A stretch of 64,000 bases of DNA from Rhodoferax sp. Its GTDB lineage: Bacteria > Pseudomonadota > Gammaproteobacteria > Burkholderiales > Burkholderiaceae_C. The notes below the pieces were generated by a model. It ran no database searches. It saw only the letters and a program-made list of their open reading frames with translations, and was not told the DNA's origin. Position numbers and translations under genes: made by a program. The stretch is taken from the NCBI RefSeq assembly GCF_018780565.1, contig NZ_JADMJN010000003.1, positions 186,001 to 250,000 of the forward strand, read 5' to 3'. Positions 27,936 to 37,783 of this stretch are shown piece by piece. Numbering within the stretch: the first letter of the stretch is position 1; every line of letters starts with the position of its first letter.

Positions 27936-29692
27936 AGGGCAGGTGCGCCTTCAGGTAGTTTTTCCAGTTCCCAGCGCTGCTTGTGAAAAGCTGCAACCGA
28001 GGGTCGATGTGCTATTGAAATAATAGCACCTTGGGCATTTTGGACAAGGGCCAGAAGCTTTTTATACACTGAACTTTCAGTGGCTTCATCGAGCGCGCTG
28101 GTGGCCTCGTCGGCAAACACCCATTGAGGCTTCTTCAGCAGGACGCGCGCAATCGCCAGCCGCTGCTGTTCACCGCCTGACAGTTTTTGACTCCATGCAT
28201 CGGCGTGGTCCAACTGATCGGCCAACTGGGGCAAGAGCGCATCCGTCAGCGCCTGGATAAGTTGACCGTTCGTGTAGCTGGACGGACTTTCGGGGTAAGC
28301 CAGTGCATCACGCAGCGGCCCGTTGGGGAAATAGGGACGCTGGGGGATGAACATGGCGTTGGCCGGGCGATTCACTGTGCCGCTGGCAAATGGCCAGATG
28401 CCCGCCAGGGTGCGAAACAGCGTGGACTTGCCGCTGCCCGATGGGCCTTGCAGCAGCACACTGTCGCCAGGCTGTGCGTGCAGCGCAGCACCGGTCAGCA
28501 GCACGGTGCCGGTAGGCAAAGCGAGTGTCAGATTGTTCACCTCAAGTGCTACACAATCTGTAGCTGATGAGGCAATAGGGTCGGAGGCCAGCGCCGCAAA
28601 AGATTCCTCAAAACTGGTCAGGCGGTCGGTGGTGGCGCGCCAGCTGGCCAGGTTGCTGTAGCTGTCCACAAACCAGCTCAGTGAGCCCTGTACCTGGCCA
28701 AAGGCGCTGGAGATCTGCATCAGCTCGCCCAACTGGATAGCGCCACTGAAAAATCGCGGGGCCGCCACCACAAAGGGGAACACCACCGCAGCCTGGCCGA
28801 AGAAGCTGGTGAACCAGACCAGATTTTTCTGCGCCCTGATCAGTTGCAGGTAGTTGCCCAGCACGCGTGAGAAGCGCAGGTCGAGCTGCGCACGCTCCAC
28901 GGTTTCACCCTTGTCCAGTGCGATGGACTCGCTGTACTCCCGCACCCGCACCATGTGGTGACGAAAATCTGCTTCCACGCGCTGCTGCTCGAAATTCAGC
29001 TTGATCTGCGGACGGCCAATGTAGTGCGTCAGGATGCTGCCCGCCGCACAGTACAGCACGGCCATCCACACCATGAAGCCGGGAATGTTGTAGGCGCTGC
29101 CCTGAAACGAAAATGCAAAGCCGCCCGAAAGTCCCCACAAAATGCCGACAAAACTGGCCAATGTCACCACCGCATTGAGCAGGCCCATGGTCAGGGAAAT
29201 GGTGTACGTGGTGAACTGGTTGATGTCTTCCTGAATCCGCTGGTCGGGGTTGTCCGGGTTGCCTGCATCCACATTGGGCTGGCGGGTGAAGCGAGCCAGT
29301 TCGAGCTTGTAAAAAGCATGGTTGGACAGCCAGCGTTGCAGGTAGTGCGCGGTCATCCAGGCGCGCCAGCGCATCTCCAGCAGTTGCGTCAGGTAAAACT
29401 TGTAGACCGCGATGACGATGAAGGCAAATGCGAGGTATGTGAAACGCCCCAGCTGTGTCCAGAACACGGCGGCATTCTTTTCCTGCAGCGCATCGTAGAA
29501 AAGCTTGTTCCAGTCATTGAACAGCACCGCCATGTAGACCATGCCCAGATTCAGGGCAATGATGGCGATGAGCAGGGCTCGTGCCTTCCACTTTTCATCC
29601 GATCCAAAGTAAGGCCTGGACAGGCTCCACACCCGGCTGGCGAGGAGCTTGAAAGACAGCAGTTTGGCGCGCAGGTCAGACACAAAAACCAT
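27908..29692 (-). CDS. ABC transporter, fused membrane/ATPase, SbmA-BacA/YddA type
   Basis: A 594-residue half-transporter. The N-terminal ABC_membrane_2-type region has about six membrane segments (residues 35-330) with the family pattern [17 protein letters not shown]. The ATPase domain (about 370-590) has Walker [15 protein letters not shown], signature [17 protein letters not shown] and Walker [17 protein letters not shown]. It works as a homodimer in the inner membrane. Relatives include YddA and ABCD-type vitamin or fatty-acyl carriers; the substrate here is unknown. It is monocistronic, and its 3' end overlaps queC in antisense. Confidence 0.88.
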   Translation of the reverse strand: MVFVSDLRAKLLSFKLLASRVWSLSRPYFGSDEKWKARALLIAIIALNLGMVYMAVLFNDWNKLFYDALQEKNAAVFWTQLGRFTYLAFAFIVIAVYKFYLTQLLEMRWRAWMTAHYLQRWLSNHAFYKLELARFTRQPNVDAGNPDNPDQRIQEDINQFTTYTISLTMGLLNAVVTLASFVGILWGLSGGFAFSFQGSAYNIPGFMVWMAVLYCAAGSILTHYIGRPQIKLNFEQQRVEADFRHHMVRVREYSESIALDKGETVERAQLDLRFSRVLGNYLQLIRAQKNLVWFTSFFGQAAVVFPFVVAAPRFFSGAIQLGELMQISSAFGQVQGSLSWFVDSYSNLASWRATTDRLTSFEESFAALASDPIASSATDCVALEVNNLTLALPTGTVLLTGAALHAQPGDSVLLQGPSGSGKSTLFRTLAGIWPFASGTVNRPANAMFIPQRPYFPNGPLRDALAYPESPSSYTNGQLIQALTDALLPQLADQLDHADAWSQKLSGGEQQRLAIARVLLKKPQWVFADEATSALDEATESSVYKKLLALVQNAQGAIISIAHRPSVAAFHKQRWELEKLPEGAPALYRVEEKRS

Positions 29693-29775
29693 GGAGATAC
29701 CTCAATTGACAAGTGCCCCATGGTAGCGCCCGGGTTCGTGCGGGCGCGGTGTCGCCGCATGGCCCGCAAGTGCTG

Positions 29776-31107
29776 TCAGGTGCGCAGCAGTCCGTTCAGT
29801 GAGTTGTCCCAGGTAAAACCGGGAAACAGGCCGCTCAATTCATCTGGCTTCAGACCATAGGTGCTGCGCAGTACCTGCGCCAGCACCGCGCGAAAGTCGT
29901 TGTGCACCGGCAGGTCGCGCCCTTCATGGAGATCGCCTTGGGCCAAGCCCGACCAGGTGCCATGCCAGCGTCCGCCATGAATCTTGCTACCCATCAACCA
30001 TAGGGCATTGCCGTGACCATGGTCGGTGCCCCGGGTGCCATTTTCAAAGCTGGTCCTGCCAAATTCGCTGACCACCAGCACCACATCGTTGGGTTGCGAG
30101 AAGTCGCGGCGCAGTTGAATCATGGCTTTGGCCAGATTGCCCAGGTTTTGTGCCAGCCCACCGGTCACCGCGCCCTGATTGGCATGGGTGTCCCAGCCGC
30201 CAGCGGATAAGAAGCCCAGCCGTAAATTGCGGTCCTGGCGCATCAGCGTGCCCAGGTGCTGTGCGTCCAGCAGCAGGCCTTGTGCGGAACCCGCCCCGTT
30301 GTTGGCGGCCAGCATTTCCCGCCCCAGCATGCCGGGGTCTGTCATGTCTACACTCAAAGTCTGTGCAGTCTGCATCCGGCTGTCGGCGCCAGCCCGAAAG
30401 GCCTGGGATAAATGGTCTTGTCCGGCATAGAGCTTCATGACTGCATCGCGCGTGCGCTCATCGCCCAGTGCACCCTGGCGTGTGGCAGCGGCGCCCTTGG
30501 GCACCCGTTGTACTGGGGCGTTGCCGGCCAGGATAGTCGGGTTGGCCTCGCCGACTCCAATCGCCATCGGCCTGGAGCGCGGGCTTTGCATATCGTCCGC
30601 CGGATGGATGATGTCACTGCGAAGCGTGGCCAGGGTGTTCATCCAGCCCGCACCCGCGCTGCTTTTTCCGGGTATGCCAAGTTCCCAGTGGTGCTGTGCA
30701 TCGAAGTGCGAGCGGGTCGGGTCCGGCGAACCGGCGCAGGGCAGCACCCCGAGCACACCCTGCTGCCAAAGGGGGAGCAAAGCCGCCATGGCAGGATGCA
30801 GGCCAAACGTATCGTCCAGTTTGATCGTGCTTTGCGCTGTGCCGTCGGGTGCTGCAATCGCGATGTGGGGGCGCAGTTGGTAATAGCGGGCATCGCCATG
30901 CGGTACCAAGGCCGAGAGCCCGTCGTAGGCGCCGCGCAGAAAAACCAGCACCAGACGTGCATCGCCGTCGGTGCGGTTGGCGCCAGCGCGATTGTTTTGC
31001 GCCCACGCCATCGGCGCCGCCCAGGCGGTGGAGGCGCCAAGCATCGCTTGCAGCATGCGGCGGCGGCCTATTCCGTGGCCTGTTCCTGGATGTGGGGCTT
31101 CGGGCAT
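29776..31107 (-). CDS. DUF1501 protein, Tat-exported
   Basis: A 443-residue protein. A twin-arginine-like leader GRRRMLQAMLGASTAWA near residues 14-30 suggests export in folded form. The DUF1501 (sulfatase-like fold) body has VFLRGAYDGLSALVP, then SPDPTRSHFDAQHHWE, and the end segment GTDHGHGNALWLMG, which would hold metal ligands. The start at 31107 (MPEAPHPG) is preferred over the TTG at 31125 for its better leader, although no strong ribosome site is visible. It follows a DUF1800 gene by 25 bases; the pair almost always occur together, with no agreed function. Confidence 0.9.
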   Translation of the reverse strand: MPEAPHPGTGHGIGRRRMLQAMLGASTAWAAPMAWAQNNRAGANRTDGDARLVLVFLRGAYDGLSALVPHGDARYYQLRPHIAIAAPDGTAQSTIKLDDTFGLHPAMAALLPLWQQGVLGVLPCAGSPDPTRSHFDAQHHWELGIPGKSSAGAGWMNTLATLRSDIIHPADDMQSPRSRPMAIGVGEANPTILAGNAPVQRVPKGAAATRQGALGDERTRDAVMKLYAGQDHLSQAFRAGADSRMQTAQTLSVDMTDPGMLGREMLAANNGAGSAQGLLLDAQHLGTLMRQDRNLRLGFLSAGGWDTHANQGAVTGGLAQNLGNLAKAMIQLRRDFSQPNDVVLVVSEFGRTSFENGTRGTDHGHGNALWLMGSKIHGGRWHGTWSGLAQGDLHEGRDLPVHNDFRAVLAQVLRSTYGLKPDELSGLFPGFTWDNSLNGLLRT

Positions 31108-31132
31108 GGAAAATTCCAGTCGCAATTTGGGT

Positions 31133-32707
31133 CTATTTGTACATGAAGTCCGGGCTGGCCAGCATCAGTCCGGCGCGCAGGGCCGGCCTTTCCTGGGCGA
31201 TGGCCGCCAGTGTGTTGGCACCCAGGTAGGGCCGCAGGAAGTCGAGGTCGGGCGACTGGCGTCCAAGACTCAGGGCGAAGTCGGCGCGCCGGGTCAGGGC
31301 TTCGGGCACCAGCCAGGTGGCGGCATCAACCTTATAACCGTCCGGTGTTTGCCAGCCATGCAGAGCTTGCCCGGCATTGGCCAGAAAGCCCAGGGTTTGC
31401 AGCAGGCTGCGGCGGTCTGAGGTGTCATGTTTGGCAGCTTGTGTCGCCGCGAGGGCCGAGCAGGCAAAGTCCAGCGGGGTTTTGAAAAGACGGTTTTGTG
31501 GCTGCCAGAAATCAGCAGACTCCAGCAGGGTCCGCATCACCGCACGCAGATCGCCTTGGGTGGCCAAAAAGGTGCGACTCAGCCGCTCCACCAATTCAGG
31601 TGCGGGCTGGTCAGCCACGAAGAACTGGGCCAGGCGCAGGCTGACGCGGCGTGCCGTGGCGGGGTGGCGTGCCAGCATGCGGATCGCGTCCTCGCCTTCG
31701 CGCTCGCCCGTACGTGCAAGTTCAGTTGGAAAGCGGGTGCCCAGCACCTGCTTGCTTCTCGTGTCGTGCAGGCGCGGCACAAACTGAAAGCCCGATGTCT
31801 CTCGGGGCGCTACGGTCCACCCGGTCAGCACGCGCGCCAGTTCACGCACATCGGTCTGCGTGTAACCGCCGTCCACGCCCAGGGTGTGCAGCTCCATCAG
31901 TTCGCGGGCATAGTTTTCGTTCAGGCCGCGGCTGCTGCCCTGCGGTCCGCGTGAGCCCTCGGCGACGCTTCGGGCCTGGTCCAGGTAAAGCAGCATGGCG
32001 GGGTGGCGGGCGCTGGCGAGCAGCAGGTCTTCAAACTTGCCCAGTGCATGGGCTCGGGCGACGTTGACCACGTAATGACCGGTGAACGGTCTGACGGCGC
32101 CTTTGCCGGCATAGATATTGAGGTGGTTGAACCAGAACTCGGTCATCCGGGCCAGCAATGGATTTTCTTCCTCGGGCAGGCTACAGCTTCCCAGCCGCCA
32201 GGCGGCGGCCTGCTGCACCATGGCGCGGCTGAAATGCTCAGGTTCGGGCGGGGCGGAGAAATCCATGTGTCGCGCGGATGGCGGGTCAACTTCCTTCTGC
32301 GCATTGGCCTTGAGGGTGGCCCGAGCCTGGCGCTCGCGTTGCCCACCCTCAAACAGCGTGGGCAGTGGCGCATTGAACGCCGCCAGATCGGGGGCAATGC
32401 GCGGTGGCTGCTGGCTTGCGGCATAGGCGGCATCGATCTGTTGCAGGGCCCAGGTGCGAGCGTCCGGGGTGGCCTGCAGCTTGCGGATCAGGGCCGGACT
32501 GGGGCCGTAGCCCAAGCGGGTCATGGCCCGCCACGCTTCGGCGTCTGAGGCGTTGGCGATGCTCGGGTACGCAGGGCGCGTGGAGCTTGGCGATTGCGCG
32601 AGGGCCTGTTGCCCGAGCACATGGCCGGCCAGGCATGCCAATGCCATAAAAGCCCCTTGGGCGGCAGCGGAGCAGCGTGGCTTGGTGCCAGAGTTGGGCA
32701 TTTTCAT
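31133..32707 (-). CDS. DUF1800 protein, exported
   Basis: A 524-residue protein with an N-terminal signal (MALACLAGHVLGQQALAQ, cleaved about residue 38) and the DUF1800 helical body: DAEAWRAMTRLGYGPSPALI near the start, FWFNHLNIYAGKG near 170, and the signature LNENYARELMELHTLGVDGGYTQ near 260. It is probably periplasmic or cell-surface. It forms a transcription unit with the DUF1501 gene just downstream. Known biology is thin; the partners are usually annotated as a conserved secreted pair. Confidence 0.9.
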   Translation of the reverse strand: MKMPNSGTKPRCSAAAQGAFMALACLAGHVLGQQALAQSPSSTRPAYPSIANASDAEAWRAMTRLGYGPSPALIRKLQATPDARTWALQQIDAAYAASQQPPRIAPDLAAFNAPLPTLFEGGQRERQARATLKANAQKEVDPPSARHMDFSAPPEPEHFSRAMVQQAAAWRLGSCSLPEEENPLLARMTEFWFNHLNIYAGKGAVRPFTGHYVVNVARAHALGKFEDLLLASARHPAMLLYLDQARSVAEGSRGPQGSSRGLNENYARELMELHTLGVDGGYTQTDVRELARVLTGWTVAPRETSGFQFVPRLHDTRSKQVLGTRFPTELARTGEREGEDAIRMLARHPATARRVSLRLAQFFVADQPAPELVERLSRTFLATQGDLRAVMRTLLESADFWQPQNRLFKTPLDFACSALAATQAAKHDTSDRRSLLQTLGFLANAGQALHGWQTPDGYKVDAATWLVPEALTRRADFALSLGRQSPDLDFLRPYLGANTLAAIAQERPALRAGLMLASPDFMYK

Positions 32708-32730
32708 GAGCTCGGCTGCGCTACATACTT

Positions 32731-33666
32731 TTACCCGTCGGGTAAACCGGGGTTGCGCACGCCACTGGCCACATGTCCCGATGGCACATGCCGGGCTGCG
32801 GATTCAATGTGGCCGGTCTGGTCGTCAAAGAAAAAGTCAGGCTCGAACTCGCGCAAAAACTCCCCCTTGTCCAGTCCCCCCAGAAACATGGCTTCGTCGA
32901 CTTCGATGTTCCAGTCCATGAGAGTCCGAATCGCGCGCTCATGCGCGGGTGCGCTGCGTGCCGTAACCAGCGCAGTGCGAATACGCATGGTGGGTGTGCC
33001 GGCTTTTTGCAGGCGATGCAGCGCCGTCAACAAAGGTTTGAATGGCCCGGCCAGCAGGGGTTGCTGGGCCTTGTCTTTTTCATGCTGTTGAAAAGCCGTC
33101 AAGCCCTGGGTCTGGTAGACGCGTTCGGCCTCGTCGCTGAACAGTACCGCGTCACCGTCAAAGGCAATCCGCACTTCATGCGGATAAGCATCGCCGGCAT
33201 GGGCTGACTGCGGATACACCTGCGCGGCGGGCACGCCAGCATCGAGGGCGGCGCGCACATCGCTCAGATGGGTGCTCAGGAACAGGTTCGCATGCAAGGG
33301 CTTGAGGTAGCGCCAGGGTGATTGCCCGCGCGTGAAGCTGCCGCGCTCAATGGGCAAACCGTAATGCTGCGCCGAACGAAACACCCGCATGCCCGACACC
33401 GGATCATTGCGCGACAGGATCACCACCTCCACCGGCTGACTGGCTGGCTGCTGCGCAGAACTGGCGGGCGAGTGGTTGAAAGCCAGCAGCTTCTTCACCA
33501 AAGAAAACGCCACGCCGGGTTTGGCGGGGATGTCCAGGCGTTCCAGTTGCAGTGCCATGTAGGCCCGGTCGTCGCCCTGTTCGAACACCTCGTTTTCGTC
33601 TTCAAAATCAAACAGGGCGCGGCTTGAAATCGCCACCACCAGTTTGCCGTCGAGTGACACGCTCAT
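32731..33666 (-). CDS. Cytosolic 5'-nucleotidase family protein
   Basis: A 311-residue HAD-like protein resembling the 5-nucleotidase family of vertebrate NT5C1A/B. The conserved N-terminal segment LVVAISSRALFDFEDENEVF replaces the usual DxD HAD signature. VVILSRNDPVSGMRVF and the aspartate-rich end EPDFFFDDQ follow. It probably dephosphorylates nucleoside monophosphates, such as AMP or dNMPs, in the cytosol. It overlaps the ilvA stop by four bases (ATGA), so the two are co-translated though their reactions are unrelated. Confidence 0.85.
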   Translation of the reverse strand: MSVSLDGKLVVAISSRALFDFEDENEVFEQGDDRAYMALQLERLDIPAKPGVAFSLVKKLLAFNHSPASSAQQPASQPVEVVILSRNDPVSGMRVFRSAQHYGLPIERGSFTRGQSPWRYLKPLHANLFLSTHLSDVRAALDAGVPAAQVYPQSAHAGDAYPHEVRIAFDGDAVLFSDEAERVYQTQGLTAFQQHEKDKAQQPLLAGPFKPLLTALHRLQKAGTPTMRIRTALVTARSAPAHERAIRTLMDWNIEVDEAMFLGGLDKGEFLREFEPDFFFDDQTGHIESAARHVPSGHVASGVRNPGLPDG

Positions 33667-35231
33667 GATTGCAAAAACATCCGGAAAACCGGGTTGTGGG
33701 TTTCTTCCACATAGGGGTAGCCCAGTGTTTCCAGGAACTTGGCAAAAGCCTTGTCGTCCGCCTTGGGCACCTGCAGTCCGACCAGAATGCGGCCGTAGTC
33801 AGCGCCCTGGTTGCGGTAGTGAAACAGGCTGATGTTCCAGCCGGGGCGCATCAGGCTCAGGAATTTCAGCAAGGCTCCCGGCCGCTCGGGAAACACAAAG
33901 CGCAGCAAGCGCTCGTCCTGCGCCAGCTTGGAGTGTCCACCCACCATGTGGCGAATGTGTTCCTTGGCCAGTTCGTCGTGCGTCAAGTCCAGCGCTTCAA
34001 AGCGGTGCTTGGTGAAGTTGGCCGCGATCTTGGTGGATTCGCCCTTGCCGTGGGTGGTCAGGCCGACGAACACATGGGCCTGCTGTTCGTCGCTGATGCG
34101 GTAGTTGAACTCGGTCACATTGCGCTGGCCGCCGGGCAGGTTGCCAATCAGCTCGCAGAAACGTTTGAAGCTACCGCGTTCTTCCGGAATCGTGACCGCA
34201 AACAGCGCTTCGCGTTCTTCACCGACTTCGGCACGTTCGGCCACAAAGCGCAGCCGGTCAAAGTTCATGTTGGCGCCGCACAGAATGGCCGCGTAGGTTT
34301 CGCCCTTGGTCTTGTGCCTGGCCACGTACTGCTTGATGGCTGCCACGGCCAGGGCGCCTGCGGGCTCCACAATGCTGCGGGTGTCCACAAACACGTCCTT
34401 GATCGCCGCGCACACCGCGTCGGTGTCCACAATGACGAACTCATCCACCAGCTTGCGGGCGATGCGAAAGGTTTCCTCGCCCACCAGTTTCACGGCCGTG
34501 CCATCCGAGAACAGGCCCACATCGGAAAGCGTCACCCGCTTGCCTGCGGCCACCGACTGGGCCATGGCGTCGGAATCGTTCATCTGCACGCCAATCACCT
34601 TGATCTCCGGCCGAACCGCCTTGATGTAATTGGCCACGCCAGCGACCAGCCCGCCGCCGCCAATCGCCACAAACACGGCATCCAGCCGGTTCGAGCCGTG
34701 GCCCTGCAACTGGCGCAGCATCTCCATGGCAATCGTGCCCTGGCCGGCGATCACGTCGGGGTCGTCAAAGGGGTGCACAAAAGTCAGGCCCTGCTTTTTC
34801 TCCAGCGCAGCAGCGTGGGTGTAGGCATCCGAGTAGCTTTCACCGAACAGCACCACCTCGCCGCCAAAGCCGCGCACTGCATCCACCTTGACCTGCGGCG
34901 TGGTGGTGGGCATCACGATCACCGCACGGGTGCCCAGCTTTTGCGCACTCAGCGCCACGCCCTGGGCGTGGTTGCCGGCAGAGGCGCAAATCACCCCTTT
35001 CTTCAGCTGCTCGGGGCTCAGGTGCGCCATCTTGTTGTAGGCGCCGCGCAGCTTGAAGCTGCGTACGGGTTGCTGGTCCTCCCGCTTGAGCAGCACGGTG
35101 TTGTGCAGGCGTTTGCTCAAGGTTTTGGCGGGTTCCAGCGCCGTCTCTGAGGCCACGTCATAGACGCGGGCAGTCAGGATCTTTTTAAGGTAATCGGCGG
35201 GCGTCAGGGGCTTGGTGTGTGGGGTCTTCAT
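33663..35231 (-). CDS. ilvA: Threonine ammonia-lyase, biosynthetic
   Basis: A 522-residue PLP enzyme making 2-oxobutanoate from threonine for isoleucine. PLP Lys60 lies in PVRSFKLRGAYNKM, the glycine-rich phosphate loop in AIGGGGLVAGVANYIKA, and two ACT-like regulatory repeats fill the C-terminus (about residues 345-520). This length marks the biosynthetic form, expected to be inhibited by isoleucine, rather than the short catabolic TdcB. GAAGG precedes the ATG at 35231. It diverges from the OsmC gene across 70 bases and is coupled to the 5'-nucleotidase gene downstream. Confidence 0.96.
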   Translation of the reverse strand: MKTPHTKPLTPADYLKKILTARVYDVASETALEPAKTLSKRLHNTVLLKREDQQPVRSFKLRGAYNKMAHLSPEQLKKGVICASAGNHAQGVALSAQKLGTRAVIVMPTTTPQVKVDAVRGFGGEVVLFGESYSDAYTHAAALEKKQGLTFVHPFDDPDVIAGQGTIAMEMLRQLQGHGSNRLDAVFVAIGGGGLVAGVANYIKAVRPEIKVIGVQMNDSDAMAQSVAAGKRVTLSDVGLFSDGTAVKLVGEETFRIARKLVDEFVIVDTDAVCAAIKDVFVDTRSIVEPAGALAVAAIKQYVARHKTKGETYAAILCGANMNFDRLRFVAERAEVGEEREALFAVTIPEERGSFKRFCELIGNLPGGQRNVTEFNYRISDEQQAHVFVGLTTHGKGESTKIAANFTKHRFEALDLTHDELAKEHIRHMVGGHSKLAQDERLLRFVFPERPGALLKFLSLMRPGWNISLFHYRNQGADYGRILVGLQVPKADDKAFAKFLETLGYPYVEETHNPVFRMFLQS

Positions 35232-35301
35232 GGACCTTCAATGATAAGCGCCCGCCAAAAGCGACAATCCTTACTTTTTGAAGCAAAGAGCGGGGACCAT
35301 C

Positions 35302-35751
35302 ATGGAATGCACAGTAAGTTGGACCGGAGCGCTGGGTACGCGCTCAGGCATGGGTTTTGTAGCGGAAACCGGCAGTGGCCACACCCTGGTGATGGACGGT
35401 GCGCCGGATGCGGCCAAACCCGAAAATGGCGGGATGAATCTGGCCCCGCGTCCGCTGGAAACCGTTTTGGCCGGCACCGGCGGCTGCACAGCCTACGACG
35501 TGGTGCTGATTTTGAAGCGTGGCCGCCACGCTGTAACCGGATGCACGGTCAAGCTCACCGCAGAGCGGGCGGAGGTCGATCCCAAGGTGTTCACCGCGAT
35601 CAACATGCATTTCACCGTGACTGGCAAGGGCATTCCAGCGGCTGCAGTCGAGCGCGCCATCGCCATGAGCCACGAAAAATACTGCTCCGCCAGCATCATG
35701 CTGGCTAAAACAGCTGTCATTACAACCAGCTTTGAGCAGCTTGAGGCCTGA
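35302..35751 (+). CDS. OsmC/Ohr-family protein
   Basis: A 149-residue protein of the OsmC fold, which normally reduces organic hydroperoxides using two cysteines. Here GGCTAYDVVLILKR supplies the first Cys and HEKYCSASIML the second, in the positions expected. The sheet region MNLAPRPLETVLAGTGGCT is typical of the YhfA-like branch. GGGG six bases before ATG 35302 supports this start; the upstream TTG at 35278 does not look better. A CCCCG/CGGGG hairpin follows the stop. It is convergent with coq7. Confidence 0.9.
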   Translation: MECTVSWTGALGTRSGMGFVAETGSGHTLVMDGAPDAAKPENGGMNLAPRPLETVLAGTGGCTAYDVVLILKRGRHAVTGCTVKLTAERAEVDPKVFTAINMHFTVTGKGIPAAAVERAIAMSHEKYCSASIMLAKTAVITTSFEQLEA

Positions 35752-35753
35752 AA

Positions 35754-35771
35754 CCCCGAGGGCAACCGGGG
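35754..35771. terminator. Possible hairpin between convergent genes
   Basis: CCCCG (35754-35758) and CGGGG (35767-35771) form a short GC stem between the OsmC stop and the coq7 stop. There is no clear T run on either side, so it may only weakly terminate. Confidence 0.3.
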
Positions 35772-35772
35772 A

Positions 35773-36390
35773 TTAAACCCGGTGCGCCACTGTTGTCATG
35801 ACTTTGGCGGCGACTCGCATCAGGTTTTTGACCGGTTGAGGCAATTCCAGCGCCCCGGCATCTTTGGCATCCTGCGCATGGCGTGCCTCGTCGTCTTTCA
35901 TTTGCGCCACGATGGCACGGGAAGCGTGGTCATGGGCGGGTAACAGCGTCAAATGACTCTCCAGATGGGCCCCTACCTGATTTTCAGTTTCCACCACAAA
36001 ACCCAGGCTGACCCGGTCGCCCAGCCGTCCCGCCAGCAGGCCCAGGCCAAAGGCTCCGGCGTACCACAGCGGGTTGAGCAGCGAAGGACGCTCGCCCAGT
36101 TCGTCCAGGCGTTGTTTGGTCCATGCCAGGTGGTCAGTCTCTTCGGCGCTGGCCTTGATGAAGTGGGCGCGCAGCGCTTCGTTTTGGGTAGCAAAAGCCT
36201 GCGCGGTGTACAGCGCCTGGGCACACACTTCGCCCACATGGTTGACCCGCATCAGGGCGCCAGCATGGGCCTTTTCAGCGACCGACAGGTCCGTGGCCTC
36301 GTTGGTCAGGGTCGGGCAGGGCTGGGCGGCGCGAGGCGTGGCAAACAGGGTGCGCAGGGCGGCGTCAAAGGCGCTTATGAGGGTGTCCAT
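35773..36390 (-). CDS. coq7: 2-polyprenyl-3-methyl-6-methoxy-1,4-benzoquinone monooxygenase
   Basis: A 205-residue di-iron hydroxylase of ubiquinone synthesis. The ligand set is visible: Glu in [21 protein letters not shown] about residue 90, Glu in the ENQVGAHLE helix and DEARH about residue 175. Length and order match Coq7 (the substitute for UbiF in many proteobacteria). It acts at the inner membrane. The promoter must lie in the 270 bases shared with the divergent porin gene. Confidence 0.95.
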   Translation of the reverse strand: MDTLISAFDAALRTLFATPRAAQPCPTLTNEATDLSVAEKAHAGALMRVNHVGEVCAQALYTAQAFATQNEALRAHFIKASAEETDHLAWTKQRLDELGERPSLLNPLWYAGAFGLGLLAGRLGDRVSLGFVVETENQVGAHLESHLTLLPAHDHASRAIVAQMKDDEARHAQDAKDAGALELPQPVKNLMRVAAKVMTTVAHRV

Positions 36391-36490
36391 GTGGGCTCAT
36401 TGTAAAACGGCCCGAATTTTCAATATCCTTCGTCAAACCCGCTAGGTTGGCAGGCTTTGGGCGAGCTTGAGGAGAGGCTTGTATCAACTT

Positions 36491-36506
36491 GTTGCAGCCT
36501 TGCAAC
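36491..36506. promoter_or_regulatory. Inverted repeat in porin/coq7 divergent region
   Basis: GTTGCA-GCCT-TGCAAC is a perfect six-base inverted repeat about 155 bases before the porin start. It could be an operator acting on either divergent gene. The rest of 36391-36577 has no further feature I can support. Confidence 0.3.
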
Positions 36507-36577
36507 GAAACTATCTGATTAGTCCATTTTTAGGGTCATTTTCTTTGCCAAGCCCCCCCGCCTCTGGTTCAATAGAC

Positions 36578-36634
36578 CCAACTTCCTGAAATAGGAGGTT
36601 GGCCCGGGGATCCGAGACCCTCGTACCGGAGCCC
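36578..36634 (+). promoter_or_regulatory. Two leader hairpins covering Shine-Dalgarno-like sites
   Basis: Hairpin 1: CCAACTTCCT (36578-36587), loop GAAAT, AGGAGGTTGG (36593-36602); it hides a full AGGAGGT. Hairpin 2: GGG-A-TCCG (36607-36614) with CGGA-G-CCC (36627-36634); it hides the GGAG at 36628-36631. Both precede the mini-ORF and the porin start, so the porin mRNA appears to have a structured leader of at least 80 bases. Confidence 0.5.
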
Positions 36635-36635
36635 T

Positions 36636-36659
36636 ATGTTTAACCTTGGAGTAATTTGA
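36636..36659 (+). other. Seven-codon mini-ORF before porin
   Basis: ATG at 36636 opens MFNLGVI and stops at TGA 36657-36659, one base before the porin ATG. It has its own GGAG four bases upstream (inside leader hairpin 2), and the porin Shine-Dalgarno (GGAG, 36648-36651) lies within it. This is a possible leader peptide coupling translation; it may also be chance. Confidence 0.35.
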
Positions 36660-36660
36660 A

Positions 36661-37743
36661 ATGAAAAAATCCCTCGTAGCTCTGGCTGCTCTGGCTGTTG
36701 TCGGCGCCGCTTCTGCACAATCCACCGTCACGATCTACGGTCGTCTGGACGCTGGCTACTCTGCTTCCACCACAACTGCAACAACTGCTGCAGGTGTTTC
36801 TTCTGATGCCAAAGACCGCGGTATCAACAACAACGGTCTGGCTACCAGCTACTGGGGCATGAAGGGTTCTGAAGATCTGGGCGGCGGTTTGCGCGCCAAC
36901 TTCAACTTGGAAACCAGCGTTGGTATCGACACTGGTGCTGATGGTGGTCGCTTTGACCGTATTTCCACTTTGGGCGCGTCCGGCAACTTCGGTAGCGTCA
37001 TGGTTGGTCGTTTCTACACCCCCATGTTCTTGACAACTCTGGCTTCCGACGTGTTCGGCGCTGGCGGTGCTTACACTGTGAACTTGTTCACAGACGGTGT
37101 TCGTGCTAGCGATGCATTCTGGTACACCACTCCCAATATGGGTGGTTTCAGCGCGACTGTGATGCTGGGTCGTAGCAATACCGTGACCTTGGCAAGTGCA
37201 GCCGTGGCTGCTACGCCAGTTTCAGCTGCAGTTGCAGCGGTTGCAGCTGGTGATACAACAGTCAACAACACAGGCCTGAGCGCAACTTACGCTGCCGGTC
37301 CTTTGATGGTGTCTGCTGCATACAGCAAAGTGGAAGGTACATTGGCTGGCGTGAATGGTGAGATCACTGGTTCTGCTCTGACTGGCACTTACAACTTTGG
37401 CCCTGCTAAATTGTTTGCTGGTCACATCCGTGGCAAGACTACTCTGAATACCACTAGCGCTGCCGCTACTGAGCAGACCGAAACCAACTTGGGCGTGTCT
37501 GTGCCAATGGGCGCTGCCACCTTCATGGCTGCTTATGGTCGCAATACCAAAGACAACATCGCCGCTGCTGGTACAGTGGATGGCCAGACCGGTAGCGATT
37601 TTGTTATCGGCGTGACTTATGACCTGAGCAAGCGTACGGCGCTGTACCTCAAGACCGGTACTTACAACAAGTTGGACAACACGGCAACCCTCGCAGGTAC
37701 CAAGACCAACACGACTGCTCTGGGTCTGCGTCACCTGTTCTAA
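36661..37743 (+). CDS. Gram-negative porin (Burkholderiales type)
   Basis: A 360-residue outer-membrane porin. The signal peptide MKKSLVALAALAVVGAASAQ is cleaved before STVTIYGRLDAGYS, the usual first strand of the OmpC-like porin_4 group. EDLGGGLRANFNLETSV and VGRFYTPMF follow, and the last residue is Phe (LGLRHLF) as required for assembly by the Bam complex. It would form a trimeric sixteen-strand barrel. Codon choice is plainer and more T-rich than that of its neighbours, as expected for a very highly expressed gene. A strong terminator follows, and the leader is structured. Confidence 0.95.
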   Translation: MKKSLVALAALAVVGAASAQSTVTIYGRLDAGYSASTTTATTAAGVSSDAKDRGINNNGLATSYWGMKGSEDLGGGLRANFNLETSVGIDTGADGGRFDRISTLGASGNFGSVMVGRFYTPMFLTTLASDVFGAGGAYTVNLFTDGVRASDAFWYTTPNMGGFSATVMLGRSNTVTLASAAVAATPVSAAVAAVAAGDTTVNNTGLSATYAAGPLMVSAAYSKVEGTLAGVNGEITGSALTGTYNFGPAKLFAGHIRGKTTLNTTSAAATEQTETNLGVSVPMGAATFMAAYGRNTKDNIAAAGTVDGQTGSDFVIGVTYDLSKRTALYLKTGTYNKLDNTATLAGTKTNTTALGLRHLF

Positions 37744-37783
37744 TTCTGATGCTGGCCTAGCCAGTAGCTGAATTAAAGCTAAG

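Noticed and set aside
33669..35150. A 493-codon open frame antisense to ilvA
   Set aside because: ilvA is certain on the other strand; the frame is a GC-codon shadow with no motif.
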